Shown: positions 1-12,257, counted from the stretch's first letter. The stretch is 61,254 bases of DNA from Asterionellopsis glacialis (GCA_014885115.2 WKLE02004211.1:1-61254), one strand, 5' to 3'. Notes: generated by a model not told the origin, from the letters alone. A program made the numbers and translations.

Positions 1-608
1 GGTTTGGAGTACCAATTTGATCCGGCCAGCTCAATTTGATCCGGAAGAATTTTAGGGGCGCTCCAGTATTCTGCATGACCTCTGTAGGACCAAGAGACAT
101 GTAAAAGCGTTCTGTTTCTTCTTTTCGGTTTTTCTTTTATCCTTGTCTTCCGTACAGGTAGGTCCTACGCACTCGAACTGACCAGCACCATTGTGGCTGA
201 TCAATGGGAAACAATCATTCACACCATTAGCATTTTTGATAAAGGTCGTGTTAGCAAATGTAAACGTAGACAGTCAAAGCAAAACCAAGATAAAAATAGT
301 TGTACAAATGAAAAACCGTACTACATATACAATTATTTCGTCTGAAATATACTTCTTCATTTTTCTAGTCGATCTCCGAAATTCTTATCCAGTTTTCTGC
401 CAATTGCTATAAACACAATTATGTATATCCAACATAACATCTTCTATCAATGGCCCAAAAGAATTTTTTTTTGTTAACGTAATAAAAATACAGGGTTGAA
501 CCGAGAACTGGCGAATAGTCTTCTTTAAAAAGCCGTCAAACATGAAATATGAAGACATCTTCTTTCCTTGTTTTCTTCCACATCGAAATTCTCGCCATCA
601 GCATGGAC
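1..608. other. Gene-free left edge of the window
   Basis: I see no convincing coding region. The word CAATTTGATCCGG occurs twice in direct orientation at 13-25 and 32-44, 19 bp apart, and may be part of a transposon end. The rest is AT-rich single-copy-looking sequence with T and A runs. Confidence 0.5.
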
Positions 609-845
609 CTAATACTCTTCTTCATCAAGTATGCTGAGTGCCTTATTAAGTATTTCAATGAGATCTGGCTTCGTCAATGGTGTCGATAAATGACGTAGTA
701 CTTGCAATGCAACAGCATCGTCGATGTTCTGCAAATTTGTCGTTGATGCATCACTATTACTAGATACATCAACCGTATTCATCATTAGCATTTGGACAGT
801 GCTATCATGATTTCTCGATTTGATACGTGTATTCTCTTTTGGCAT
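609..845 (-). CDS. Small hypothetical protein or last exon (78 aa)
   Basis: An open frame of 78 codons begins at the ATG at 845; a slightly longer version would need a TTG start. The C-terminal half looks protein-like: an amphipathic helical stretch with residues such as DDAVALQVLRHLSTPLTKPDL, then an acidic DEEEY end. The N-terminal half is Ser/Thr/Asn-rich. I recognise no family. It could be the last exon of a spliced gene whose earlier exons I cannot identify. A second short ATG frame runs the opposite way from 941, so the two would share a 95-bp spacer. It lies at the edge of a repeat-rich island, so a degenerate fragment is equally possible. Confidence 0.3.
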   Translation of the reverse strand: MPKENTRIKSRNHDSTVQMLMMNTVDVSSNSDASTTNLQNIDDAVALQVLRHLSTPLTKPDLIEILNKALSILDEEEY

Positions 846-940
846 CGTTGAGGACTTCAAAAGTATTGAATAGATTTGTTTTGTGAATCAGTTTTGTTTG
901 TTTTGTGTTTGATTTTCGCGAGAAGTGAACGAATCACAAG

Positions 941-1054
941 ATGAAACGGAGGATACATCCGCAAGTTCCTTCGCAGAGAGTTGAAGAAGAGCTAACCGAA
1001 GAACCCAAAGAATTTCCTATTCGTACTTATTTTAGGTTCTACCGAGTCCGGTGA
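941..1054 (+). other. Short ORF, 37 codons, divergent from the 609-845 frame
   Basis: An ATG at 941 opens a frame rich in Glu, Arg and Pro that stops at 1052-1054. Codon use looks more gene-like than the flanking AT-rich DNA. It could be a first exon, but I see no convincing donor plus downstream exon. No family recognised. Confidence 0.15.
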
Positions 1055-1924
1055 TGTCTTGTGTGTATGTAATATTCATACCTGCTATGTGTGCATACCG
1101 GTGAGTGAATACTGTACGTGGTTTTACAGTACACAGGTAGTAGAAACAAAAAAATCTTTTTTGACAAATAATATGTATTGTTTTTTGAACAGTAAAAGTA
1201 CAGCCATTTTCTTGCAAATACTATCTCGTAAGTAGTACAAAGTTGGGATATTGGCAGCCGCGAAGGAGATGCAATTAAGGTCATAAACGAAATTATTCGT
1301 TCGATAATCTCTCAATACAGTCTACTGTAACTTTGTATTTCTCCCCTCTTTTCTGTAGTATCAAGAATTATTACAATTGTAATTTTGGAAAACTTATGTA
1401 TACAGGGGTGACGCGCATTCTTTTCTCTCTGACGGAAGAAAGCGTTTTTAAATATATCTAGCCATTACTCTAGGGTATGATGTGACGCACATTCTTTACA
1501 TATGTGTCATGCCTTCTCTCGGCAATTAGGTTCGGTGCTGATCGAGCAGATGACTCATTACCTTGTACCAGTACCAGTACCGATTATTTGTCATGGTATT
1601 CTGACGTATCATTTCCGGGTATCCCCCCATCCTCACCCTCCCCTTTTTTGGTTTCCTCTCCCAAATTTCCCTTTCTAATTTTCTCCAAAATTCTGTCCCT
1701 CACTCCACTGAGGATGCATCGCTTCAAAATTTTCGAGCCTGCCAATCTTTGGACATTGCATTTCTTCTTTTGGTTTATCATTTTCATTTTTGGCGCACCA
1801 ATTTCAGTCAACCAAATGACAGTCAAACTAATTTGCTGCTGAAAGTTTTTTACAAACTTGCCCATGTCCACATGTCCGACAATAACAATATCATGTCTGT
1901 TCCAACTCCAGTTTCTCCTAGCTA
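1055..1924. other. Spacer without recognisable genes
   Basis: Both strands contain only short chance frames here. The words GTACCAGTACCAGTACC near 1565-1580 belong to the short-word family that is common in other spacers of this window. Nothing else stands out. Confidence 0.4.
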
Positions 1925-3690
1925 AACCAAACTTTCTTACCAGAACTAGCAGATGATTTTGGTGATCGACTTAAAGAGAATTGGACTGCTGGACTTGTCT
2001 TACCTGTAATTCCAGTGAAGTATCCCAACACATATGTTGCTGATGTGCTTCCCTCTGACCATGACATTTGCAAATATCTTAATGGCCATCAGTCTGACAT
2101 TAAACGCCTTTATTTTTCACCCATTGATTACCCACCCCCACAGGCAGACAATTCTAAGATGCCCTCTGCCTCTTTTGTGGAACTCAAGAAACTGATTGAA
2201 AAGCAGGCATTTGAATATAATACTCCCGTCATATGCAATGGAGGTCATTCCAACCATACTTTCAACTGTGGACACTGTTACAGGTACTGGGGTACCCAAC
2301 GTATTGCAATTCCTGCCTATCAAGAGTTCCACAATTAACATTTAGTTAATGATTGCAAGGCAAATAGGCAAAATGGTAAATCCAAAAATCATAGAGTTAC
2401 CGGAAAGTATTTTGACAAGAAATGTCCATTTGGATTTGTTGTCAAATGGGATCACCTCGGATATTACATCAATCTAACTCACAAGAGTGGTTGTCCCACA
2501 CACAAACATCATCCTAAAACCACTGAAGTTTCTATTCCTACTCACCTAATTCCAAAAGAAGAACAAGACACTCTGTTTCATTTGGCTCTGGGTTGTTGTG
2601 GTCAATCAATTGGTAGGAATTATACATATTCCAAAATTGGCAAATATATGTCCCAAACAAAAGTTGCATACTTATTCAACGGGATGATGATGGTAAATTA
2701 CAGGTTGGTGGCAGTGATATTGATCATTTGCTTGATTTTTTTGAATCCACTGATGAAATTTCCTATAACATTCTTTTTGGGATGTTCCCCAAAATGCATG
2801 TCAGAATGATTCCAACAAATCATCCAATACGGCTAATATTGCATTACTGAACTTGGATCAATTTGAAACTCCTGTTTGCACTCCTAACAAGTCACAACTT
2901 GGATCTCCCACAAAACTTATTGCCACCACAAAGATTGGTCCAAAACCTTTTAACGCATGAAGACATTTCCAAATCTCCTGACATGGAGTGTTTTGTTGAT
3001 CTTGCTACAAGTACAAGGAAAGATCACAACATCACCAATGATTTCTGTTTGTTTATGGGTGTAGCTTGGGTCAACCAACATGAGCTTAGATATTTCAAGT
3101 TATACCCTGAAGTTGTGTATTTGGATGTTATCTCTCATACAAGCAGTAACCTTTATCATCTGCTTATATTCTCTTGGTAGAACTACAACTGGTGCTCAAG
3201 TTGTTTTCCTTTGGATGTGGTTACCTAATCAAAGAAGATATATGTTTTGGTGGGTGTTCCAATATGCTTTGAAAGCACTTATCAACCCCACTTTTTTTAG
3301 CCTACCAATTTTCTCATGCCAGATGGTGATCCTCAACAAGGCAATGAGATTCAAGGTGCTATCATGGACTGTTTTAAGAATGCTGTTCATGGATCATGTG
3401 GTTGGCACATTGTTGACCTCGGTTAGAAGGAACATGGTCCTGGAAACAACTCAGTCACAGTTAAGAATTGTGCAAAATTTAAAAGGTTCATCATGCACAT
3501 TCATACCTGGATGTACTCCTGGATGCATCCTGGTTATTGTGAAACACAAGAAGAATATGAGCTTTCCAAACAGATGCTATTTACATATCTTGGCAGTGAA
3601 ACAGCTCTTAATATTTGTGAAGACCAATATCATGTCATCAAAAAAATAGAAGACTTTATTTGTTCTTGTCTTTTTGTTCATGATAACGTT
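1925..3690 (+). pseudogene. Decayed Mutator-like element (MULE) transposase
   Basis: Pieces of one transposase can be followed across several frames. About 2390-2520 encodes a zinc-finger-like segment with CPFGF, HLGYYI and GCPTHKHHP, resembling the FAR1/WRKY-GCM1-type fingers of MULE transposases. About 3080-3140 gives the KLYPEVVYLDVISHT segment, matching the first acidic residue of a DDE core. About 3200-3300 gives an FLPNQRRYxFxWVFQYAL-like stretch. About 3320-3345 gives DGDPQQGNEIQGA, matching the second acidic residue, followed near 3390-3415 by HGSCGWHIVDLG and an in-frame TAG. Then follow 3490-3600 and a C-terminal tail. Frameshifts and stops between blocks make it non-functional. I see no clear terminal inverted repeats. 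Family call from motif order; confidence moderate to high that it is a MULE-type relic. Confidence 0.72.
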
Positions 3691-4203
3691 TTTCTTCACA
3701 ACATGACAATCAACACCATGATCATTATCTGGACAATGACAATCATTTGACTTGCTCCCTTTGCAACTGCAATGAAGTTTTGAAATACTACTTCCACCTG
3801 AGTCAACCACAACATGACAATCAACACCACAATCATCATATGGACAATGACAATCATCCAACTTACTCCCTTTGCAACTGCAATTAAGTTTTGAAATGCT
3901 ACTGCTGCCCAAGTCAACCACAACATGACAATCAACACCACAATCATCATCTAAACAATGACAATCATCCAACTTGCTCTGTTTGCAACCACAATGAAGT
4001 TTCAAAATGCAACTGCCAACCAAGTCAACAGAGCAATCTAAATTGTTTGCAACATGATGGTTGACTGAGTCAACCATACTTGGGGAACAAATTGATGAAT
4101 TGGTTTTGATGGTAAAATGGGGAATTTGGAAGGGAGTTGGTAGTTTCAAATGTATCTGATTCACCAAGTAGACTAGAAGGCAATTGATGACAATGAGAAC
4201 CAT
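3577..4203 (-). other. 208-codon antisense frame spanning the 111-bp repeats
   Basis: An ATG frame on the minus strand stays open through the whole tandem array and reads a 37-residue Cys/His/Asp-rich repeat (CSCKGSKLDDCHC-type, then DCGVDCHVV). The plus strand can also be read through the repeats, as a CSLCNCNEVLK / HDNQHHNHH-type repeat, interrupted by a TAA in copy 2. It is therefore unclear which strand, if either, was coding. A transposase tail on the plus strand is the simpler reading, because the array directly follows the MULE core. Not a confident gene. Confidence 0.15.
3697..4029. repeat. Tandem array, three copies of a 111-bp unit
   Basis: Copies start at 3697, 3808 and 3919, each opening with CACAACATGACAATCAAC and ending with AGTCAAC. 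The period is exactly 111 bp (37 codons), so the frame is preserved on both strands. Copies differ by scattered substitutions and no indels. The array overlaps the 3' end of the MULE relic. Confidence 0.92.
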
Positions 4204-4407
4204 GAGTTTGTAAAGTTTGTCACATCAAGAGGTAGTTTTTTGATGAAGGAGGGGGTGGCATTTCCTGAAAAATTGAAAAAATGATTTGGAAAAAAACAAA
4301 AAATGCATATTTTGAGGAATCTTTGCTGTCTGAAGAATGTCGATGTCAGAATTTTTGCTGACATCAATGACACATTACATTATGCAAATATAGAACAATC
4401 ACCACAT

Positions 4408-4590
4408 ACCTGTCTTTCTGTCCTAATCAAAAAGATATGCTCAAAAATGGTTGGTCATGGTTGAAAAATTACCTGCCTTTCTGTCCTGTTCAAAAAGATA
4501 TCTTCAAAGAGGGTCTGTTACATGTCTTTCTGTGCTGTTGGCAAAGATACCTTCAAAAAGTGGTCTGTCGTTGTTGAAAAGTAATGACAG
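4408..4590. repeat. Degenerate minisatellite
   Basis: Three diverged copies of a unit beginning ACCTGTCTTTCTGTCC and continuing through CAAAAAGATAT, CTTCAAAAA and a GGTTGAAAA-type end start at 4408, 4471 and about 4520. Spacings are 63 and about 49 bp. Probably internal repeats of the neighbouring relic element. Confidence 0.6.
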
Positions 4591-7500
4591 TCTATGAAAA
4601 TAATAGTCTGTCAATGATTCAAAAATATTCTGACCTACCATCCTGGCTATAAAATCTGTCCACCTGCCCTGACAATCAACATAACAAGACAATAGAGGAA
4701 AAAAGAGGGGAAGGAGTGAGTGCAATTGGGTCAAAAAGAAAATGACAATCAACTAAATCAAAGACACTCACAGAAACGCCTTAATATGAATATAGAACAT
4801 CAAAGACAATATAAAAAATAAACATGTGCCAGAAGAACAAAAATTGAGATGAAAAACATAAGGAATATATTGAAACCAGTGTGGAAAGGGAAAATGGGGA
4901 ACGACCGGAATTGATCTAACCCAAACTCAAATGAGTTTCAAAATTTGAATTGGAGCCAACCAGTACACAAAAAAAAATAGGGTAGATTGATGTCATTGAT
5001 GACATCAACACCCCATGACAAATAATATGAATAGGCATTTACTCCAGTACCAGGTACATATTTATTTCTTTATATGTATGCACTAGAAATGGTCCAAGGC
5101 CACTCCAAATCTTGGTCCTCCTCTCCATATTTTGGATGGAATAATAAGTACTCACCTCTGGTATGTTTTATTAACAAGTTCAGCTTTTGCATTTTTCTGT
5201 GCTTTTGCTGGTTAATCTTTATGTTTTGGTGGTGATCTGCCAACAGAATTAACAATTCTGAAGATGAGTTTTGTGGTGCCAATGAAGGTTATGGGACCCC
5301 TTGCAGTAGGTGGGTTGTGCAATAGGTATGACTTGCATAGGATGATGTCAACCAACCATAGTACGGATGTACTGTGATGCAATGACATCACAGATGAGAC
5401 ACATGCGGAGACACACTGTGTATGAAAATGCACTGACATTCATGGGCGAAGCACGTGCAGTGACGCTCTGCAGCAGCACGACTTAAAGCTTGATGCATCA
5501 TGTCAGAACGCAATGATGTGCCTTCACTCCATGGCAGTACAACTCTAGTTGTGACACCAAACAGGTGATCTGGTGGGCACTCATTGGCTGCCTCAAGGAG
5601 TTTGGTTCACATGATAAATCCAAACTCTGCCAGAACTGAACTCTAAGTAGATCAGCCATAGGATCCCATACAAAAATAGGTGTCAAAGACGAAACAGTGA
5701 ATTTGCAAAGTGTTTTTTGGAACTAGCTAAAACAGGTCATAATTTATTCACTCTCACAAAATCTACTCCCTTTTCAACTCCCTTTTCAATATTGTTGTCA
5801 GCATAGTGCACCCCTTCATATTATACATAATAAAATAATAATCCGCAGGGTGCATTTTGAATTGTAGCAGAACTATAAATTTTGTTGTGCACAGGTCAGA
5901 AACATTGAAAAAGTACATGGCTCAAATGTTTGATGCATTCTCCTAAGGGGGTGGACCAAAAGAAATGAATTATAATGAAAATTAAAATCTAGAAATTGGT
6001 GAATCAATACCTATCAAATTGAACAAGAACAAAGTAAGATACTAACTAGTACATTCTCAGAGTCCATAGATATATCAACCTCAACAACTACTGAATAGTC
6101 AAACAGATGAATACTGAATGAGATATAGGCACTCAAGAAGAAGAATCTAAAAATTATACAACATAGCACATTGACATACTAATTTCAGGATGTGTGATAT
6201 TTGCATGCCTACATCTTTTTTCTTTTGTATATTTGGTTAGTTCCTCTTGCTAAGCGTTTATTGTACTTCATAGTGGTTTTTTGTTTGGTATTTTATCCTA
6301 TTGCTTTAGCACACTTGAAACTGCATCCTTGTTAAAATAGCAATATTCAGAAAAATGCAAGAAAGGCTTCTCTTTCCCAGTTTCTTTCCCCCATCTTCCC
6401 TGTTTTTTTGCGCTCTGTGCTAACAATCAAGTCCAGCTCAAACAGCAACATGCATTTTTGCCATTTATTCTGAGTAGCTATAGGCAGGAAGAAGAATATG
6501 AAATGAAAAAAACCAAGAAAATTTGAAAGTCATAGCATCTTGCAATTGGGGCATGATATGTAGCATGGACAAGTTTTGAGAGCTTTTGTCAAAATATTGG
6601 GTGCAGTATATTATTTATTTTACAGATGATGTCATGCAATTCACTACAAGAAAGATGGCACATGAAGACAAGAGGATGCTTTTACAGTACTGATGATGTA
6701 AAAAATTGTATAACTATGAAGAAGGTAACAACACTTGTATAAGAACACCACATCTCCAGGTCTAATGTTAAAATAGGCCAACTAAAAGAAACACAAGATA
6801 AGAGGGATGGCATTGCTTGCTACTTTATGCACCCAGAGACATCTGTTGTTCTTGGTGTTATTTTGTTGATATCATTATCACACACTGGCACTTGACATTT
6901 TAAATTATGGAAGGATTACTAAAATTTCAAAAAGCACTACTGCAATAGCAGGAATGTTAGATTTAAACAAATGCCTTGGTTACTAAGATGGTTAAAAGTT
7001 GCTAAAAAAAGTGTCCAAGGTACTTCTACTACCATTCAGACATGTATCATAACAGAAGCTTCTAGAGGGTGACAAGCATTAATCCTGATTAACAAGCTAT
7101 TATAATTCTTGCAGTCTGATTGTAAATGATTTTAAAATCTGATGGGGGGGATGATAGTTTCCTCCTCCTGTTTATATAGTATTGGTCGTGTTCAGAGAGG
7201 ACATGCTGGTACAAGACAAATTAGTATACACTGCAGAGTAATGGCCATAGCAACAACTTCTGTTGATTTTCCTCACTGCAAAGATCTCAATTTCCTACAA
7301 GTGGAAGTAAGAGATTCAGTCTAAGAAGGTTAGGGCAAAAGTCAAAAAATAATGAGCAGGTAGTTGAAGAACCCCAAATGATGAACCAAGGAGGATGAAG
7401 TACTTACAAAATTTTCTAGTTTTGGACAGAGGGCACCATAGTTAAGAAGCTATGATTACACAGAATAATATTGATATATGTACAGAAGAAACTGTTAAAA

Positions 7501-8305
7501 GAAGGGAGGTCCTCACACTATACAAAATATTGAACTTAGTTACAACAAGAAGTTGCCCCCTTTGCTGGTGGCAAAATAATAAAACTCAATACTATCCCTC
7601 ATGCCAGAAGGAGCAAAGAGATTAAGAGAAATACTTCTGGTACAAGTGTACCCACCAAGCCAAATTTAGTGTAGCTTCTTTAGTAGTTATCACAAAGAAC
7701 TACAAAGTAATAGACTTAATGCTCCTGAAAAGGCACAGAGGCTGGTTTAATCAACCAACTAGTTCAGTTGTGGACTTGTACAATCAATAAATATAGTGAT
7801 TGTGTTATGGATTACAGTCCACACCTAGGAATAAACAAAAGGGCCTATTTTTGGTAAGCTTGAAATCACTTATATTGGACACTTTTTTCAAGCTTGACCT
7901 TAGCAACCTTTTGCTTAGTATTTGTGATGTTATTTGATGTCATTCAAGATTTTTGTAGCTAAATATACTTAATATCTCTTTAAAATTTTTTGTGTGTGAT
8001 GATGTCAGCATATAAGCAGCACTGCAATTTTCAACTTTGAAATTGCTCATTTCAATTCATTTTTTCAAGCTTGTTGACCTTGAGCTGGTAGATTGGCTTA
8101 CATTCACTCCCTGGCATAAACAAAAATCCTACACCCTGCAGACTGATTCTCCATGCTTTCATCTAGAATTTTTTTTTGTCTTTTTTTCTCATTTTGATCC
8201 CTGCAACACCCTGAAAATGATTCATTTTATCCCATCATTTGATATTTGATCAGAAGTGAGCAGCAAACCTTTTACAAATAACAAATTTTAGTTATAATCT
8301 GGCTC
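4591..8305. other. AT-rich gene-free stretch in the repeat island
   Basis: About 3.7 kb with no frame that looks like a protein on either strand. A TTTTTTCAAGCTTG-type word recurs near 7882 and 8060. The composition (poly-A/T runs, few CG dinucleotides) matches the relic elements on both sides. It is probably old transposon sequence decayed past recognition, but I see no diagnostic motif or long terminal repeat. Confidence 0.45.
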
Positions 8306-10942
8306 ATGAACAACCATAACACCTCAGAATGTACTGCAGATAAATCAAAGAAGAAGAGTTTCAATAACTCCAAGACATACACACAGGAACAGGTGAATGC
8401 AATGATTAACTTGCTCAAACTATCAGAAGAAAGTAAGAAAAAGAAACATAAAGTACAGTACAAATTGGATTTTCCTTCCAATTATGAACCAAGCCCGTAC
8501 TTCACTCAACATAATACTAAACTTAAATGTAAAAATAGTAGTAGTGAAAACATTAGCGATTACTTTACACCTACTTCCTACACCAACTCAAACCTTTTCC
8601 CAAATGTAGAACAATCATACAATATGCTGCGTAGCCAGCATAAAGCAAAAAAGCAAAAGTCTACACATTGCACTACTGAAGTAGTAGGCAAAATAATAAA
8701 CTGGGATGGCAAGCTTGTTCCTATGTGGATCCTACTTGACACAGGTACTACAGCAACAATCATCCTAAAGAACTTTGTCAAATGGGGGAAGGCCAGTACA
8801 TATAAAAACTCTAAGCCTACGCAGTGGTCCAGCATGGGTGGTGACTTTATCACTAAGCAGAAAGCAAGGTTTAATTTTACACTCCCAGAGTTCACCAACA
8901 AAAAGACCATTATCTGGTCTTGCCACATAGCTGAAAGAACCAAAAAAGCAGACGCACAATATGACATGATCATTGGCACCAACCTCATGCAGGCCATGGG
9001 CTGTGATATAAATTTTAGCATGCAAACTATCTCATGGGAAGGTTACAAACTACCAATGAAGAACCACAGTGAGGTCTGGAACCCTGCACAAGCAGAAGCA
9101 ATTTACTACATGGCTGTCCAGCCATCTGTTCTCAAGGAAGCAGAACTATGCCAATCATCCATATTAGTTACTAATCATGAAAAAGTTGATTTAGGCACTG
9201 CCACCCAACATTGGACAAATTTAACATATAACAAACAAAAAACAATGCTTAAGTGCCTACAAAAGTACCCAGAAGCCTTTAGAGGCAGGCTCAGCACACT
9301 TAAGAACAAGCCAGTTAGGCAAGAAATAGAACCTGATGCAGAACCATATCATGTCAGGCTGTTCCCAGTACCATGTTCCTTAGAAGGTACTACTAAACAG
9401 GAAATTTATAGGCTAGAATCAATAGGCATACTCAAAAAGAACCATGACAGTGAATGGTCAGCTCCCACATTTGTGGTACCAAAGAAAATAGGTGATGTAC
9501 ATATCATAACCAATTTTCCTAAACTCAACAAGGTAATTAAGAGGAAACCTTTCCTGTTACCAAAAACAGCTGACCTACTACAAAAATTAGATGTATTCCA
9601 ATACTCAACCGCAATTGATCTAAGTATGGGTTACTATCATGTTCCATTAGATGAAAAATCACAGGAACTGTGCACTACAATTCTACCATGGGGTAAATAC
9701 AGGTACAAATGCCTACCTATGGGTATCACCAACAGCCCTGATATCTTTCAAAAAATCATGAATGATGTACTAGGTGACCTAGAATTTGTACGGGCATATA
9801 TAGACAATATTTTAATCATGTCTAGTTCCACATACAAAGACTACATAAGCAAAGTTGATGCAGTACTTGACCACCTAACTAAAGCTGGTTTCATAGTTAA
9901 TGCCAATAAATCACATTTTGCCATGTCCCAAATAGAATATCTTGGTTATTGGCTAACTTGCAATGGTATCCAACCACAGTCTAAGAAAGTGGAAGCAATA
10001 CAATGTTTAGAACCTCCTAAAACTAAACTCCAATTATGGAAATTCTTAGGCATGGTTAACTACTATCGCAATATGTGGCAAAGACGAAGTCACACCCTAG
10101 CCCCACTGACGGCTATAGTATCAAACAAGGCCAAGTTTGTATGGGACAATTCCTGCCAAAGAGCCTTTGAAAAGATAAAAGAAGTCATAAGTAGAGAAAC
10201 ACTATTAGCATTCCCTGACTTTGAGAAAGAATTCCATATATATACTGACAAAAGCAACTATCAATTAGGTGTGGTTATCATGCAAGATGATAAGCCCCTT
10301 GTGTTCTACAGTAGAAAACTTAAAGATACTGAAAAGAAGTACACTACTGGTTAGCAAGAACTATTATCTATAGTGGAGACACTTAAGGAATTCAAAAACA
10401 TACTATTGGGTCAAAAGTTAATAATACATATGGACCATAAGAACATATTGTATGATATACTTGCTAGTGATCACATATGTAGATGACATACTATAATGCT
10501 AGAAGAGTATGGTGTAGAATTTGTCCATATTGCTGGTGAACAAGACATCATTGCTGATGCACTTTCATGACTAGATGCAAGGTGGGCAGATGATGATAAC
10601 AATGATGATGACTCAGTACCAGAGCTGATCAATGTCATGGAAGCATATCCAATTACCCAACAGGAAATCAAAGAAAAAGTGTTTCCAATATTCCCTCCAC
10701 TATTTAAACTGCACCAACAAAAAGATCAAATGATTAGGAAACTAATGCAAAATGCAAAACCTGGTATGTTCATGACTAAAGAAGTTGAAGGAGAACCTCT
10801 TGTACACTTTGAAGGTAAAATATATACACCTGATAGACTTAAACAATGCATTATAGCATGGTATCCTGAATACTTAGCACACCCAGGTATGACATGTATG
10901 TCTGTTTGTTGTGTTGTGCTGCCATCGACACTAGCGGCATAG
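8306..10942 (+). pseudogene. Ty3/gypsy retrotransposon pol relic (protease-RT-RNase H, truncated)
   Basis: The frame opens at ATG 8306 and is open for 682 codons to a TAG at 10352-10354. It then continues in the same frame past TGA at 10484-10486 and TGA at 10568-10570 to a stop ending at 10942. Order: a Lys-rich gag-like remnant; an aspartic protease with DTG at residues 145-147; reverse transcriptase with PMGITNSPDIFQKIM and an active site reading YIDN at 498-501 (9797-9808), where the family has YxDD; then RNase H starting near FHIYTDKSNYQLG. After RNase H the frame reaches the start of the integrase HHCC finger (WYPEYLAHPGMT) and then changes to unrelated sequence. The integrase core is missing and no LTR pair is visible. 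Three stops plus the lost catalytic Asp make it inactive. Confidence 0.9.
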
Positions 10943-12257
10943 GGTAATCTTCCAGGAGTGCAAAAGCTCCACGCTTTTTTCTAGATTTTATTTTTTTCAT
11001 TAGTATTAATATTTTTGTCATCACCCCTCTGTTGCTTATTGGTGGGTTTGGAATGTAGTATGGGTAGTTAAGTGCTGATGAAAGTGGTCAAAATACTGTA
11101 ACATATGTTTTGGTGTATAGTTTTGTCTGAAAAACATGTTTTTCTTCCAAAATTGAATTGACTAGTAATTGTGCAAGAAAGAAAAAATTATTAGAGTGCA
11201 TAGATATAAATACCCACCATAATAAAATTGAAAATCTGAAGAATATTGAATAATGTATCCTAATAAAGAATAAAGCAAGCACTACTTATGATTAAAGAAA
11301 TGGAAGAATACTAAATCATATTATCTGATCTTAACAAACAAACACTCTTGATATATGAAATAACCTGGTAGAGTACTTTGCAAGGTCTAGAAAGATTCTT
11401 TGTGAATATACTCGCCCACTGTGTAGTCCTATTAGTAGTCGCTATAGCGCCCGAAGTAAGACCAGTTCTCAAACCTTTTTTTGTTTTTGTGGGCGCCCAG
11501 ACTGAACCAAAACTAAAGTACAGTATTTTTAATTGTTAGGGTTCAAGCTAATAAATACCAAATTTAAGAATGACCGTTGTAGCAGAATGATAAATATGCA
11601 TTATTCATGCATGAATAATGTGAATAAGTAGCTAATGCTGTTAGAAATTCAGCATTTTTTCATAAGCTATGTATATCAATCATTATTTTTATATTATTCG
11701 CATTTTAATTTGCTTCTTAATATATGAATATATGGATATATGGGAAACAAATTAAAAATCTCTTGTCACGTTTGTTTACCTGTAAAGCTCCTAATATCAG
11801 AATGTAAGACTTACCCGATTCGTGTCTATACATGAATAAGAAAACGAAGTTACCGGTGGGTATCATGGTGGGCTATTTTGTCCATGTCACCGGTAGTCCG
11901 CCGTAGATGTGATATTGTGGCTGTTCACTCGGTACAGGTACGGTAAGCCTTGAGTCGTTTTATGAGTAACAGGCACAAACACAACAGGGCAATCAATGCG
12001 ACGGACCAGGTTCGATAGTCGTTAACAGGCACTGAACTCATTGACAGAAGAGAACAAAAGTGAAGCAAGTCTCTATCAAAGGAAGCACACTACCTAAATC
12101 ACTTTTCTTGCAGGCCGACAATTACTTTCGACACTGTTGATTCCAAAAAAAAGTTCAGGTTGGTTTTGATTTTAGAACTGAATAGCTCCGTTGGGACTTT
12201 CTTGGAAAGTATAGGTTTTGGAACTCTAGTACCGGCACATCAATTCTATCAAGAGCC
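10943..12257. other. Spacer between the repeat island and the rhomboid gene
   Basis: No gene seen. The junction near 10895-10945, where similarity to pol ends, suggests deletion or insertion. A perfect 22-bp palindrome lies at 11599-11620. From about 11,800 onward base composition becomes less AT-rich, and AGGTACGGTA-like words appear at about 11936-11947, marking the change to gene space. Confidence 0.5.
11599..11620. repeat. Perfect 22-bp palindrome
   Basis: The left arm CATTATTCATG is followed directly by its exact reverse complement with no loop. It sits in AT-rich DNA with no nearby gene. It could be chance in AT-rich sequence, a protein-binding dyad, or a footprint of element excision. 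Confidence 0.85.
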
